Below are positions 38,112-46,929 of a DNA stretch of 64,000 nucleotides, piece by piece; positions within the stretch are counted from its first letter, which is position 1; each line of letters starts with the position of its first letter. The notes beneath the pieces are model-generated. The model did not search any database. It saw only the letters and a program-made list of their open reading frames with translations, and was not told the origin of the DNA. Origin of the DNA: CALMZY01 sp052033915 (GTDB taxonomy: Bacteria; Verrucomicrobiota; Kiritimatiellia; CAIQIC01; JAGNIJ01); the NCBI GenBank assembly GCA_052033915.1, contig JBPOJF010000006.1, positions 248,001 through 312,000 of the forward strand, written 5' to 3'. The position numbers and the translations under genes were made by a program.

Positions 38112-39008
38112 TCAATGTACACAGGCCATGCGGATAATTCGATCACAAAGCTCCGGAAACTCGATCCCCATGGCGCGCGCCGCCTTGGGCAGAAGACTCG
38201 TCTCCGTAAAGCCGGGGATGTTGTTCAACTCGAGCACAAACAGCCCGCCGTCCGGCGTCAGCCGGAAATCCACGCGGCCCATGTCCCGGCAGTCCAGCGC
38301 CTGGAAGGTCCGTTGCGCCAGCCGCCGGCATTCCGCGACGCATTCGCCGGGAATATCCGCGGGCACGATGTACTGCGTCAACCCCTTCGTGTACTTCGCC
38401 TGATAATTGTAAAATCCATCCGGCGCCTTGATTTCAAGCACCGGCAGAACATCTCCACCCACCACTCCGACCGTCAGTTCACGGCCGGCGATGAAGGCCT
38501 CGACCAGCACCTCGCCGTCATGTGTCAACGCCTCCTCCAGCGCAACGGGCCAATCCGCCTCATCGGAAACAATATGAACACCAATGCTGGACCCCTGCCG
38601 GATCGGTTTCACGACCGCGGGGAGCGGCAGGGATCTGCCCTGTCCTTTCCTGAGAATCTCGTACTTCGGCGTCGGAATGCCGTTCTCCACAAAGGTCTTC
38701 TTGCTCAGAAGCTTGTCGAACGACCGCCGGCTGGCCTCCGGCCCGGAACCCGTGTACGGGATTCCGCGCGTCCGCAGGATTTCCTGTATCTGCCCGTCCT
38801 CCCCGAATTCGCCGTGCAACGCGACAAAAACCGCCTCGATCCCGTCCGGCAGTTCCAGTTCGCGCCCTTGGAGATCAATCTCGGCAACGTCGTAGCCCAC
38901 GCTCCGAAGCGCCTCCGCCACGGCCCGGCCCGAGTTCAGGGAGACTTCCCGCTCCGACGACGGCCCACCCATTAAAACGCCCACTTTCTTGAAACGTCTT
39001 TGTGTCAT
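38112..39008 (-). CDS. ddl: D-alanine--D-alanine ligase
   Basis: The 298-residue ATP-grasp ligase makes D-Ala-D-Ala for the peptidoglycan stem peptide. N-terminal VGVLMGGPSSEREVSLNSG, the loop VKPIRQGSSIGV, MGRVDFRL and the metal/substrate residues LELNNIPGFTETSLLPKAA are present. The start ATG overlaps the murC stop (ATGA). The length matches DdlB. Confidence 0.95.
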   Translation of the reverse strand: MTQRRFKKVGVLMGGPSSEREVSLNSGRAVAEALRSVGYDVAEIDLQGRELELPDGIEAVFVALHGEFGEDGQIQEILRTRGIPYTGSGPEASRRSFDKLLSKKTFVENGIPTPKYEILRKGQGRSLPLPAVVKPIRQGSSIGVHIVSDEADWPVALEEALTHDGEVLVEAFIAGRELTVGVVGGDVLPVLEIKAPDGFYNYQAKYTKGLTQYIVPADIPGECVAECRRLAQRTFQALDCRDMGRVDFRLTPDGGLFVLELNNIPGFTETSLLPKAARAMGIEFPELCDRIIRMACVH

Positions 39009-40447
39009 ATGTTCTCGTTGTTCCTTGTCGCGTATTCGTCACGCGCCCAACCCGCGATCTTCTCCACGTCGCCCGCCCCGATCACGAGCAGCACGTCGCC
39101 CGCCCCGATCTTTGCCTTCACATATCGCCACGCCTCGTCGAGGGATAAAAGATAGCGGGTCGGCACCTGCCCGAACGACTGAAAATGCCCGAAGAGATCC
39201 TCCGATGTCCCGCCCTCGAGAGGCGACTCGGAGGCTTCATAGACGGGGACAAGAACCAGTTCGTCCAAACCCGCGAACGCGGGCGGAAAGGCCTTCCCGA
39301 GCGCCCGCGTCCGGGTGTAGCGGTGCGGCTGGAAGACCCCGATCAACCGTCGCCCTCCGCACTGCATGGTCGTCCTGACGAGCGCCTGGATTTCCGTCGG
39401 ATGATGCGCGTAGTCGGAAATCACCAGCAGGTCCTTGCGATCAACCACCTTCTCAAAACGACGCCGCGCGTGCGTGAAGGTTGCCAGACCCGCGCAAACC
39501 CGGCCAAAGGACAATCCCAGTTCCATCGCGGCGGCGCACGCGCCCAATGCGTTGAGCAGGTTGTGGCGGCCCGGCACGGGCAGGGAGAGCGCGCCAAGTT
39601 CCGCCCCCTTCAAAAGGACGTTCGCGCGAATCCGCGAAGACGTCTCTTCGATCTCCGTCCCGCGAAGATGTGACGGCGCGGACAGCCCGTACGAAAAACC
39701 CTTCGGGTTCTTCCCGCACACCGCCGCGGCGCGCGGATCATCCGCACAGTAAACGATCCGCCGCCGCACGCCGTCGGCAAACATCTGGAAGCAGCCGACC
39801 AACATTTCCTCGTCGCGGAAATGCTCCATGTGATCGTATTCAATATTCGTAATCACTCCGACGTCCGGCTCGTACAGGATCAATGTCCCGTCGCTTTCGT
39901 CGGCCTCCACAACAAGCACCCGGCCCGCGCCGGCCGCGGCGACTCCGCCGAGGGAGGGGATTTCGCCGCCGATGCAGAAGCCCGGCTCCAGGCCGCTCAT
40001 CGCCAGCACATGGGCGATCATCGCGGAAGTCGTTGTCTTGCCGTGTGTCCCTGTGACCGCCACGGACGTCCGCCCCTCCAGCAGGGCCGGCAACACCGCG
40101 CCCCGCGGGTAAACGGGAATGCCCGCCTTTTTCGCCGCGAGGATTTCGCCGCTGTCGTCCGGAACCGCCGTGCTCTTCACCAGCCAGCCGGTATCGGGGG
40201 CAAGATGCGATGGGCTGTGCCCGCAGAAAACGTTCACGCCGCCGGACGCGAGCGCCTCGCTCACACGGTTCGGGACAAGGTCGCAGCCGGTGACGCGAAA
40301 CCCGTGGGCGGCAAGGTGCACGGCGATGCCGGCCATGCCGATGCCGGCAACGCCGACGAGATGAACGTGTCCCGGACAGCCGGACAGAAGCCGGCGGATT
40401 TCGGCGACCTGTTTGCGGCCGGATTCAAGGTTACACAGTGCGGCCAT
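39005..40447 (-). CDS. murC: UDP-N-acetylmuramate--L-alanine ligase
   Basis: The 480-residue Mur ligase adds L-Ala to UDP-MurNAc. VGVAGIGMAGIAVHLA (nucleotide-sugar domain), the ATP loop VTGTHGKTTTSAM, EADESDGTL and FQPHRYTRTRAL are typical. It starts within the end of murG (17-nt overlap) and runs into ddl. A murB gene, often placed between murC and ddl, is missing here. Confidence 0.95.
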   Translation of the reverse strand: MAALCNLESGRKQVAEIRRLLSGCPGHVHLVGVAGIGMAGIAVHLAAHGFRVTGCDLVPNRVSEALASGGVNVFCGHSPSHLAPDTGWLVKSTAVPDDSGEILAAKKAGIPVYPRGAVLPALLEGRTSVAVTGTHGKTTTSAMIAHVLAMSGLEPGFCIGGEIPSLGGVAAAGAGRVLVVEADESDGTLILYEPDVGVITNIEYDHMEHFRDEEMLVGCFQMFADGVRRRIVYCADDPRAAAVCGKNPKGFSYGLSAPSHLRGTEIEETSSRIRANVLLKGAELGALSLPVPGRHNLLNALGACAAAMELGLSFGRVCAGLATFTHARRRFEKVVDRKDLLVISDYAHHPTEIQALVRTTMQCGGRRLIGVFQPHRYTRTRALGKAFPPAFAGLDELVLVPVYEASESPLEGGTSEDLFGHFQSFGQVPTRYLLSLDEAWRYVKAKIGAGDVLLVIGAGDVEKIAGWARDEYATRNNENI

Positions 40448-41531
40448 ATTCTCCGTTCCCGACCTGAATGACCAGCGAAGCCAGGGATTCGGCGGCGCTT
40501 TGCATGGCGCGCGACCGCGATACGGCGCTCATCCGGGCCAGCCTGCCCGGCGTCTGCATGCAGCCCACGATGTAATCCGTCAGCCACGGCAGGCTCAAGT
40601 CCCGCTCGGGAACCACGTCGGCCGCTCCGGCTTTCTCCATCGCCCGCGCATTGACCATCTGGTGGTTCTTGGTGGCCTCCGGGTACGGCACCAGCAGGGC
40701 CGGCACGGCAAAGTCCAGCAGTTCCGCGCATGTCGAAGCGCCTGATCGGCAGATGGCGATATCCGCCGCCGCATAGACGGGGGCCATGTCCTGTTCGAAA
40801 GCGGAAACCACGGCATTCACCCCCGTATCCCGGTACGCCTTGCGGATCGTCGCCTCATCGGCAACGCCGGTGAGATGAATCACCCGGATGCGGTGCCCGC
40901 CCTTGTGGATCAGGATGACCGCGGCGGACACCAGATCGTTCAGCCGGTGGGCGCCGCGGCTTCCGCCCATCACGAGGAGGGTAAAGATGTCCCGGCCCGT
41001 CTCGTGCGGCGGAATGGTCCTGGCGGCCTTCTCGAGTTCCTTCCGGATCGGCATGCCCGTCACGACGATGTCCTTGCGGCGAAGGTAGAAACGCGTCTCC
41101 TCGAAGCTCCCCGCCACGGCCGTCGCCCACCGGGAGAACAGGGAAATCGTCCGCCCCGGCAGAACGTTCGCCTCGTGAAGCACGACGGGAATTCCAAGGG
41201 AAAGGGCCGCACACACGGGCCCGACCGACGCATAGCTGCCCATCGCGAGAAGGACATCCGGGCGGTCCGGCCGCATGATCCGCCGGCAGGACTGCGCGGC
41301 ACGAAGAAGCCGCCAGGCCGCGCGCACCGCGCGAAGGGAAAAGCCGGAGGGAAGCCCCTCGGCCTGCACCGTCACCACCGGGCCGGCCCAATCCTTTACG
41401 GCAGGCGTCTCAACGTCCTTCCCTGCCAGCCACAGAGTAATATCGTGGCCGCGCTGTCTCAGACTGTCGGCCGTCGCCAATCCGGGAAAGATGTGGCCCC
41501 CGGTTCCGCCGCATGCTACTGCAATTTTCAA
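40431..41531 (-). CDS. murG: UDP-GlcNAc transferase MurG (lipid II synthesis)
   Basis: The 366-residue GT28 enzyme adds GlcNAc to lipid I on the cytoplasmic side of the membrane. Motifs: ACGGTGGHIFPGLA, HEANVLPGRT, VMGGSRGAHRLND and the UDP-binding site CRSGASTCAELLDF, then PYPEATKNHQMVNA. It heads the wall/division genes here; ftsW and murD are not in the window. Confidence 0.95.
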   Translation of the reverse strand: MKIAVACGGTGGHIFPGLATADSLRQRGHDITLWLAGKDVETPAVKDWAGPVVTVQAEGLPSGFSLRAVRAAWRLLRAAQSCRRIMRPDRPDVLLAMGSYASVGPVCAALSLGIPVVLHEANVLPGRTISLFSRWATAVAGSFEETRFYLRRKDIVVTGMPIRKELEKAARTIPPHETGRDIFTLLVMGGSRGAHRLNDLVSAAVILIHKGGHRIRVIHLTGVADEATIRKAYRDTGVNAVVSAFEQDMAPVYAAADIAICRSGASTCAELLDFAVPALLVPYPEATKNHQMVNARAMEKAGAADVVPERDLSLPWLTDYIVGCMQTPGRLARMSAVSRSRAMQSAAESLASLVIQVGNGEYGRTV

Positions 41532-41660
41532 GTTGTGGCCTCTCGTTCATTCAAGAAAAGAAATTCTTCACCGCAGCGAAACTCTTTCGTTTCCCCTGCT
41601 TCGCTTCCTTCGTTACTCCTGCTCCATCCGCTTGCCCGTATTCGCCCCAGCGGCCTCGCC

Positions 41661-42188
41661 CTACCTGGCCCCCTCGCGTTCGAGCAAAAGCCTTTTCCAC
41701 GGGAGCCCGCCGGTGAAGCCGCCGAGCGTCCCGTCTCTCGGCAAGACCCGATGGCAGGGAATGAAGAGGGGCAATGGATTCGCGCCGCATGCACGGCCAA
41801 CCGCGCGCGATCCGCCCGGCCGCCCGATTCTCTTCGCCACCGCTCCGTACTCCAGGGTCGCCCCCCTCGGGATCGCCTCCAGGGCCCGCCACACCCGCAG
41901 CGTGAACGGCGTCGCCTCCGGCCATACGAACGCCGGAGGCTCGCACTTCCTCCCGCCCAGCATGTCCTTCACAAACCGTTCCGCCTTCCGAAGAATCCGG
42001 TCATCGGCCGTCTGCACGGCCGCGATCCGTGAGCCCATCCACCGGAACGGTCTGCGCGGTTCCGCAGCCAACGAAGGAAGCCTGCATGCCGTGATCTTCC
42101 CATCCCGGGCATGGATGCGGATGCTCCCCCACGAACTGTCCATGCACAGGTGAGACATCCGGTTTTCAGAGGAACGCAGCTTGCTCAT
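41661..42188 (-). CDS. ogt: Methylated-DNA--protein-cysteine methyltransferase
   Basis: The 175-residue protein transfers alkyl groups from O6-alkylguanine to its own Cys. The active site PCHRV with RAVGRACGANPLPLFIPCHR and GGFTGG is complete. The helix-turn-helix residues ALEAIPRGATLEYGAVA precede it. The ATG at 42188 overlaps the upstream gene's stop (ATGA); the longer frame is rejected because it lies in that gene. 129 nt separate it from murG; they hold no further gene. Confidence 0.92.
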   Translation of the reverse strand: MSKLRSSENRMSHLCMDSSWGSIRIHARDGKITACRLPSLAAEPRRPFRWMGSRIAAVQTADDRILRKAERFVKDMLGGRKCEPPAFVWPEATPFTLRVWRALEAIPRGATLEYGAVAKRIGRPGGSRAVGRACGANPLPLFIPCHRVLPRDGTLGGFTGGLPWKRLLLEREGAR

Positions 42189-42727
42189 TTGAAGACCATG
42201 CGAAAAACAACGAACGCGACGATGATCACGACCACCAGCATGAAGACCGCCTTGTTGCGCTGAACACTCTTCTCCTGCTTCATCGGGCGACTGCCCAGAA
42301 ACCCGCCGCTGGAGAAGTAGTTGGCAAACCGCTGATCCTGCGTTACCGCCCTGTTCTTCGGGCCGGGGGCAGACTCCTGCAACGACGGCCCGAAGATCTT
42401 GGGAGGCCGGCCCAGCGACTGGCGTTCCATCTGCTCCGCGCGAGGCGCCCACTCGAACAGTTCCCCGTGCGGGCTCGCGGAGCGGGGATCGGACGGGACC
42501 TCGGTCCTTGGCGGCTCCCGCGTGGAGGCGACGGGGTCCTTCCGCATCGGCGGAGGCACACGCCGTTCCTCCCGCTTCAAGGACTTCAGCCGGGGCATGT
42601 TGATGTCGTCGGGATTCTTGATGGCCTTCGCCAGCGCCTTGATGTCGTCCCGGACAAGCTCCGACTCTTTTTTCAGGTCCTTGAGACGGCGTTCCAGCGC
42701 GGATTTCTTTCCTCTCAGGGATCGCAT
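42185..42727 (-). CDS. Small coiled-coil protein with C-terminal membrane anchor
   Basis: I do not recognise a family. The 180-residue protein has a charged coiled-coil N-terminus (about 1-45), a proline-rich, probably unstructured middle, and one membrane helix at the very end (VFMLVVVIIVAFVVFRMVF), so it is tail-anchored with its bulk in the cytoplasm. It sits 45 nt behind a similar coiled-coil/tail-anchor gene and overlaps ogt. Confidence 0.75.
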   Translation of the reverse strand: MRSLRGKKSALERRLKDLKKESELVRDDIKALAKAIKNPDDINMPRLKSLKREERRVPPPMRKDPVASTREPPRTEVPSDPRSASPHGELFEWAPRAEQMERQSLGRPPKIFGPSLQESAPGPKNRAVTQDQRFANYFSSGGFLGSRPMKQEKSVQRNKAVFMLVVVIIVAFVVFRMVFK

Positions 42728-42772
42728 AGTAGCTGTCTTGCGCCTTTCAGAACCGGCTCGGGAAATCCGGGG

Positions 42773-43528
42773 CTACATCCACCCGCTCGAACGAAGGATC
42801 AGGATGACCGCCGTCACCGCGACGATCACCACGATCAGCGGCAGACTGACCGCGAAACCTACCTTGACCCAGTGGCCGAACGACTTGTCGGATTGTTCGG
42901 AGCCGAACCGGCCCTCCTCGAAGATCACCGGCTGGTGCGGAGCGCCGCCGGGCTTCGCCGGACCGCTCAGCGTGTCGATCCGCGACATGGATTTGTTGTA
43001 CTCCATGCGCGCGTCTTCGATCACGGTGATCGCCTTGTTCAGTTCGTCGCGAAACTGCTCTTCGCCCCAAAGCTCGTCGTTCAACGACTGGACATCCGTC
43101 AGCAGCGCCTTGAAACGCGCGCGCGTGGCGCCGAAGAGTTCCGCGAGGCGCGTGGCCTGCAACTCGTCCTTTTCGAGGGTCAGGAGACTCTGGTTGAACC
43201 GCTCGATCATCTCCCGCTTGCCGCGCTCGTACTCCTCCTGCTTCCGCCGGATCTCCTCCAACTCGCGTTTTTCCTTTTCGAGATTTTCCTGCCGGGCGCG
43301 CAGGCGCTCGAGTTCCTGCATGGCGGTCACGACCTGCTCGTCCATGTCCTGCTTGTGCCTCGCCATGCGGGTGAGATTGAAGTCCGACACCGGGCGAACC
43401 GGCACTTCGTCGGCAGACGGCATGCTGCCGAGGGTTACGACCGGCTCATCGCCCGGCCCCAGTTTGATGCGCTTTGCCGCATCACGTTGCTTGACCAGAT
43501 CGTCGTCAAAAAAATCCGTGTTGGCCAT
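42773..43528 (-). CDS. Long coiled-coil protein with C-terminal membrane anchor
   Basis: No named family. The 251-residue protein has a short N-terminal segment, a long coiled coil (about 60-185, rich in Glu/Arg/Lys/Gln with heptads) and a membrane helix near the end (VKVGFAVSLPLIVVIVAVTA). The layout is that of a tail-anchored cytoplasmic rod. It is between a TPR-LysM lipoprotein gene and a second coiled-coil anchor gene, all just upstream of the division cluster. Confidence 0.75.
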   Translation of the reverse strand: MANTDFFDDDLVKQRDAAKRIKLGPGDEPVVTLGSMPSADEVPVRPVSDFNLTRMARHKQDMDEQVVTAMQELERLRARQENLEKEKRELEEIRRKQEEYERGKREMIERFNQSLLTLEKDELQATRLAELFGATRARFKALLTDVQSLNDELWGEEQFRDELNKAITVIEDARMEYNKSMSRIDTLSGPAKPGGAPHQPVIFEEGRFGSEQSDKSFGHWVKVGFAVSLPLIVVIVAVTAVILILRSSGWM

Positions 43529-43594
43529 GGGTTCGCTCCCTGCGGTGTAATGTCTCTTCTCGTTCTCGCGTTGTGTTCCGGCCCCGCTTCCGCG

Positions 43595-44320
43595 TCACCG
43601 GGGAATGATCAATGTCTGCCCCGGCCGCACGCTCTGCGGGCTCGTCAGCGTGTTCCGGTTCGCCTCGAAAATCGTTTTCCACTTTCCGGGGTCGTTATAC
43701 ATCTTCGCCGCAATGCTCGACAAGGTGTCTCTCGACTGCACCACGTACGTCCGGACGGCGGCCTGCGCCGGCGCCGGTTTCGGAGGCGCGAGCGCCGGGA
43801 CATCCGTGGAAGCGGCGGGCGCCGTATTCGCGGCGGCGGTTCCCCCCGCGCCCTGCGACACGGCCAGTTGGCCTTTCAGCGCGCTGATCTCCCGCTTCAG
43901 CATCGCGATCTGCTCGATGGCCCCGGGCGGCTGGTTCGGCAGGGAGGCCGCGAAGGAAAGACGGGCCTGGCGGACGAGGTCCTCGATCAGTCTCCTCTTT
44001 TCCGCTTGCGGCCGCAGTTCCAGGTAGCGCTGGTAGTGGTAAATCGCCCGGATGTAGTCCTGCTTGTGCGTGTCGTACAGCAGGCCCAGCTCCAGGTGCG
44101 CCCGCGCGAGGTCCGGTTTGCGGGCCAGCGCCTTGTTCAGCAGGTCGATCGCCCCGTCGATGTCGTCCATATTCTTCCGCACCAAGGCCCGCTTCAGGTA
44201 CGGATCACGCTCGTCCCGGTTGTCCCGGCTCGCGGTCCCGCCGGAACAGCCTGTTTGCGACACGGCCAGCGCGGCCACAAACGCAACCGTCAACAGTAGA
44301 AAAGATAATCTCTTAAACAT
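43595..44320 (-). CDS. Lipoprotein with TPR and LysM domain
   Basis: The 241-residue protein has a lipoprotein signal (lipobox SQTGC, Cys 25), two or three TPR helices (about 40-115), a coiled segment, an Ala/Pro-rich linker and a C-terminal LysM domain (about 190-241: TYVVQSRDTLSSIAAKMYND). LysM binds the glycan strands of peptidoglycan. The protein probably sits in the outer membrane and touches the wall. Confidence 0.88.
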   Translation of the reverse strand: MFKRLSFLLLTVAFVAALAVSQTGCSGGTASRDNRDERDPYLKRALVRKNMDDIDGAIDLLNKALARKPDLARAHLELGLLYDTHKQDYIRAIYHYQRYLELRPQAEKRRLIEDLVRQARLSFAASLPNQPPGAIEQIAMLKREISALKGQLAVSQGAGGTAAANTAPAASTDVPALAPPKPAPAQAAVRTYVVQSRDTLSSIAAKMYNDPGKWKTIFEANRNTLTSPQSVRPGQTLIIPR

Positions 44321-44431
44321 GTGTTCTCCCTAACATCGGACCTTCCAAAAATCAACCCTATCGGCATCGCGGAAACGCATCCACCACCGCGCGCCCAAGC
44401 CGACGCGACTTCGAAATCGCATCGACGCAGA

Positions 44432-46708
44432 TCACGGGCTCGCTTCAAACGTCTTCCTGTACACAATCCAACTCTGACGGTTCGGCCAGTCCTCGTCGAA
44501 CGGACGCAAGCCCGACGCCTTCGAGTGCATATCCACAAAGGCGTTCGGTTCCACCCAGATGTACGGCTCCTCCGGCGGCCCCTTTGTCCCCAGGTTTCCC
44601 ATCGGCGGCCACGCGGAATCGTCGTAGTCCGCCGAGCTCCAGGCCCCCTCCGGATTGAACGCGTACTTCCATGCGGGGTCGGAATTCACGCCGCCGCCGT
44701 GCATGCGCAGCGAACTCTGGATCCAGCTCGGATACGATTGCCACCCGGCCTGCAAGGCGAGGCCATGCTTGCCGGGGCCGACGGTCAGGCCCACAACGGC
44801 CATCCGGTCCGGCTTCTCGACACCGCACAGTTCCCGGCCGTCGAGGAAGGCGCGCGAGCGCATGTTGCTGTACAGGCTGAACAGCGCGTTGGACGGGCTT
44901 TCGTGGAACCACATCAGGAGCTTCGCCTGCTCCAGCGCGGCGGCGTTGGTCTCAGCGGCCATGAACCGCTCGTACGCGGCGCGCGCGGCGTCGAACCCGT
45001 TCATCCGCTCGTCGTAGGCGATCTGACGGAGCCGCAGGATCGGCGCGAAGGGGAATTCCTTGTACGTTTCCAGAAACAGGTCGATGTAGTCCCGCGCGCC
45101 CTGGTAATCGCCGAACCGCTCGTGGTTGGCCAGTTCCGTCATGATCGTCGCCTCGGCCAGCGGATCGCGCGGCGGTTCCCGCTCCGCCGCCGAGCCCAGC
45201 GTGTACATCGCGGCGGCCGGCTTGTCCTGGTAGTAGTACGCCACGCTCTCCATGAACCCGTGGCTGGCGTGGTCCGGCCCGCGCTCGAACACCATGTTGA
45301 AGGACGTGTTGTAGGCCGCCGGATCGAGCAGGTGAAGCCGATACTGGATGATCCGGAAGAACGTCTTCATGGTCAGCCCGTACAGAGGCCGGGCGATGAC
45401 ATTCTGGTAGTACCACGCGCCGTTGAAATAATCCTCGAGCCCCGTGCCGCGCCAGCTCGGGGTGGTTTCGCCGTCACGATACATCAACTCGTCGCCTTCC
45501 AGAATCCACCAGCTCCGATCGAGACTGACCACGCTCAGGATGCAGCCGACGTAGCGCCCCTTCCCCTTCGTCCGAAGGATCGCGTGCGGCTTGCCCACAT
45601 CCTGCGCGGTCGATCGCGACCAACTGGAATGGAAGTACGCCCAGTTCGCGTCCCATGCCGGCAACGCCTGGCGCGACACATTCACCGCGAGATCCACCGG
45701 CTGCCGCCCCTGGTTCTCGAAACAGACCCGGGCGGACTTCTCGAAGGGCATCGGGAACCGGCACACGAACGTGTTGTTCGTCAGGCCGAAGTACATGGAT
45801 TCGTACCGCGTGCGCCGCCAGAAGCTTCCGAAGAAATCGCCGAGCGGAACGGCCACGCTCGGCGACGAAGCGCCATCCCATGTGATGCGCAGGATCACAT
45901 CGCGCAGGATTGCCTCGCGCTCGACCGCCGTCGGCAGTTTCGCAAAGTCAGGCGTCACGGTCAGTTCGCGGAGAATTGCCGGGCCGGACAAATCGCTGAA
46001 CGCCTGTTGCGCCCCCGGCGCCAGCGTGATCGTTTCAGACGAGGATACGCAGCCCTCGGGCGGCACGGCCATTCCGCCGTTCTTCCAGTTCTCGACCACC
46101 GCCGCGAGTTTGTCCGCCTCGGCCGGAGTCACTTCGCCCGTGAACGACTTCACGCGCGTGCCTTTCGGCAGGTTGCAATAATTGACCTGGTAGAACAGGC
46201 GGGAGCCGGCCCCCTCGGACCGCGTGCTTTCCTGCAGCATGATCACGAGCCGCTTCGCGTACGGCATCGGAATGAAGCTGAACCAGCCGTAGTTCTCGAA
46301 AGCCGCCAGCGGCGGACGGAACGGGTCGCGGCCGCCGGTCAGTTCGTCAAGCGTCAGGTCCAACCGCGGCTCGCGCTCGCCGTCGAAGTAGAATCGGACG
46401 CGGTGTTTTCCGTCGCGCGCGCCCGTCGTCCAGAAGCGGGACACATAGCCCGGCCCCTTCAGGTCCGCAAGGACGACCCAGCCCGGCGGGCCTTTCCGCA
46501 GGAAGTGGTTGAAATCGTCGTTGCCGCCGGTCGGATCGAACGAGGTGACGATCGACGCGGCCGGCGAATCCATGCGCGCGATGGTTTCGGGACGGGTCAG
46601 ATTCCCGAGCAGATCCGACCAGGAAAGCCCGTTCGGGTCCGAACCGCCCCCCCCGCAGCCGACAAGCAACGCGCACAACAGAAGACCCGCCATGTGGAGA
46701 AGTTTCAT
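44432..46708 (-). CDS. DUF2961-family lipoprotein (GH172-like)
   Basis: The 758-residue protein begins with a lipoprotein signal (LLCALLVGCGGGG, Cys 18). DUF2961 features follow: DFNHFLRKGPPGW, GPGYVSRFWTT, FYFDGE, then FFGSFWRRTRYESMYFGLTN and GTGLEDYFNGAWYY with paired jelly-roll folds expected. DUF2961 proteins are the GH172 glycosidases (some act on fructans or arabinans). The region after about residue 490 is TPR-like and then beta-rich, beyond the usual domain. Substrate unknown. It is alone on its strand next to the PEP-CTERM gene. Confidence 0.85.
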   Translation of the reverse strand: MKLLHMAGLLLCALLVGCGGGGSDPNGLSWSDLLGNLTRPETIARMDSPAASIVTSFDPTGGNDDFNHFLRKGPPGWVVLADLKGPGYVSRFWTTGARDGKHRVRFYFDGEREPRLDLTLDELTGGRDPFRPPLAAFENYGWFSFIPMPYAKRLVIMLQESTRSEGAGSRLFYQVNYCNLPKGTRVKSFTGEVTPAEADKLAAVVENWKNGGMAVPPEGCVSSSETITLAPGAQQAFSDLSGPAILRELTVTPDFAKLPTAVEREAILRDVILRITWDGASSPSVAVPLGDFFGSFWRRTRYESMYFGLTNNTFVCRFPMPFEKSARVCFENQGRQPVDLAVNVSRQALPAWDANWAYFHSSWSRSTAQDVGKPHAILRTKGKGRYVGCILSVVSLDRSWWILEGDELMYRDGETTPSWRGTGLEDYFNGAWYYQNVIARPLYGLTMKTFFRIIQYRLHLLDPAAYNTSFNMVFERGPDHASHGFMESVAYYYQDKPAAAMYTLGSAAEREPPRDPLAEATIMTELANHERFGDYQGARDYIDLFLETYKEFPFAPILRLRQIAYDERMNGFDAARAAYERFMAAETNAAALEQAKLLMWFHESPSNALFSLYSNMRSRAFLDGRELCGVEKPDRMAVVGLTVGPGKHGLALQAGWQSYPSWIQSSLRMHGGGVNSDPAWKYAFNPEGAWSSADYDDSAWPPMGNLGTKGPPEEPYIWVEPNAFVDMHSKASGLRPFDEDWPNRQSWIVYRKTFEASP

Positions 46709-46853
46709 AGCGGGCGGAGTCTAGCGCGGAGCATCAAGCCGGGCAAGGAGCAACAACCAAAGGAAATGTAATCGCCATGCATCGCAAAAGGCGGCGCTAC
46801 AGCGGGAGGGCTCAATCCGGCCCATCAGGCAAAAAAACGAGCTGTTTCGAGAG

Positions 46854-46882
46854 TTGACGCCGCCGCAATCCGGAAGTATGAG
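46854..46882 (+). promoter_or_regulatory. Candidate promoter of the PEP-CTERM gene
   Basis: TTGACG, a 17-nt spacer and TATGAG lie 47 nt before the start at 46930. Between DUF2961 and this gene (221 nt, divergent) a run of seven A (46831-46837) is the only other notable point. No sigma-54 motif of the type known for some PEP-CTERM genes was seen. Confidence 0.4.
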
Positions 46883-46929
46883 CTTAAACTGAATCTGCCG
46901 GATGCATAGAAAACCTGAGGAAGTCCACA

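Noticed and set aside
44321..46771. An 816-codon plus-strand frame opposite the DUF2961 gene.
   Set aside because: Same kind of GC-driven antisense frame; the minus-strand product has a signal peptide and family motifs, this one has neither.
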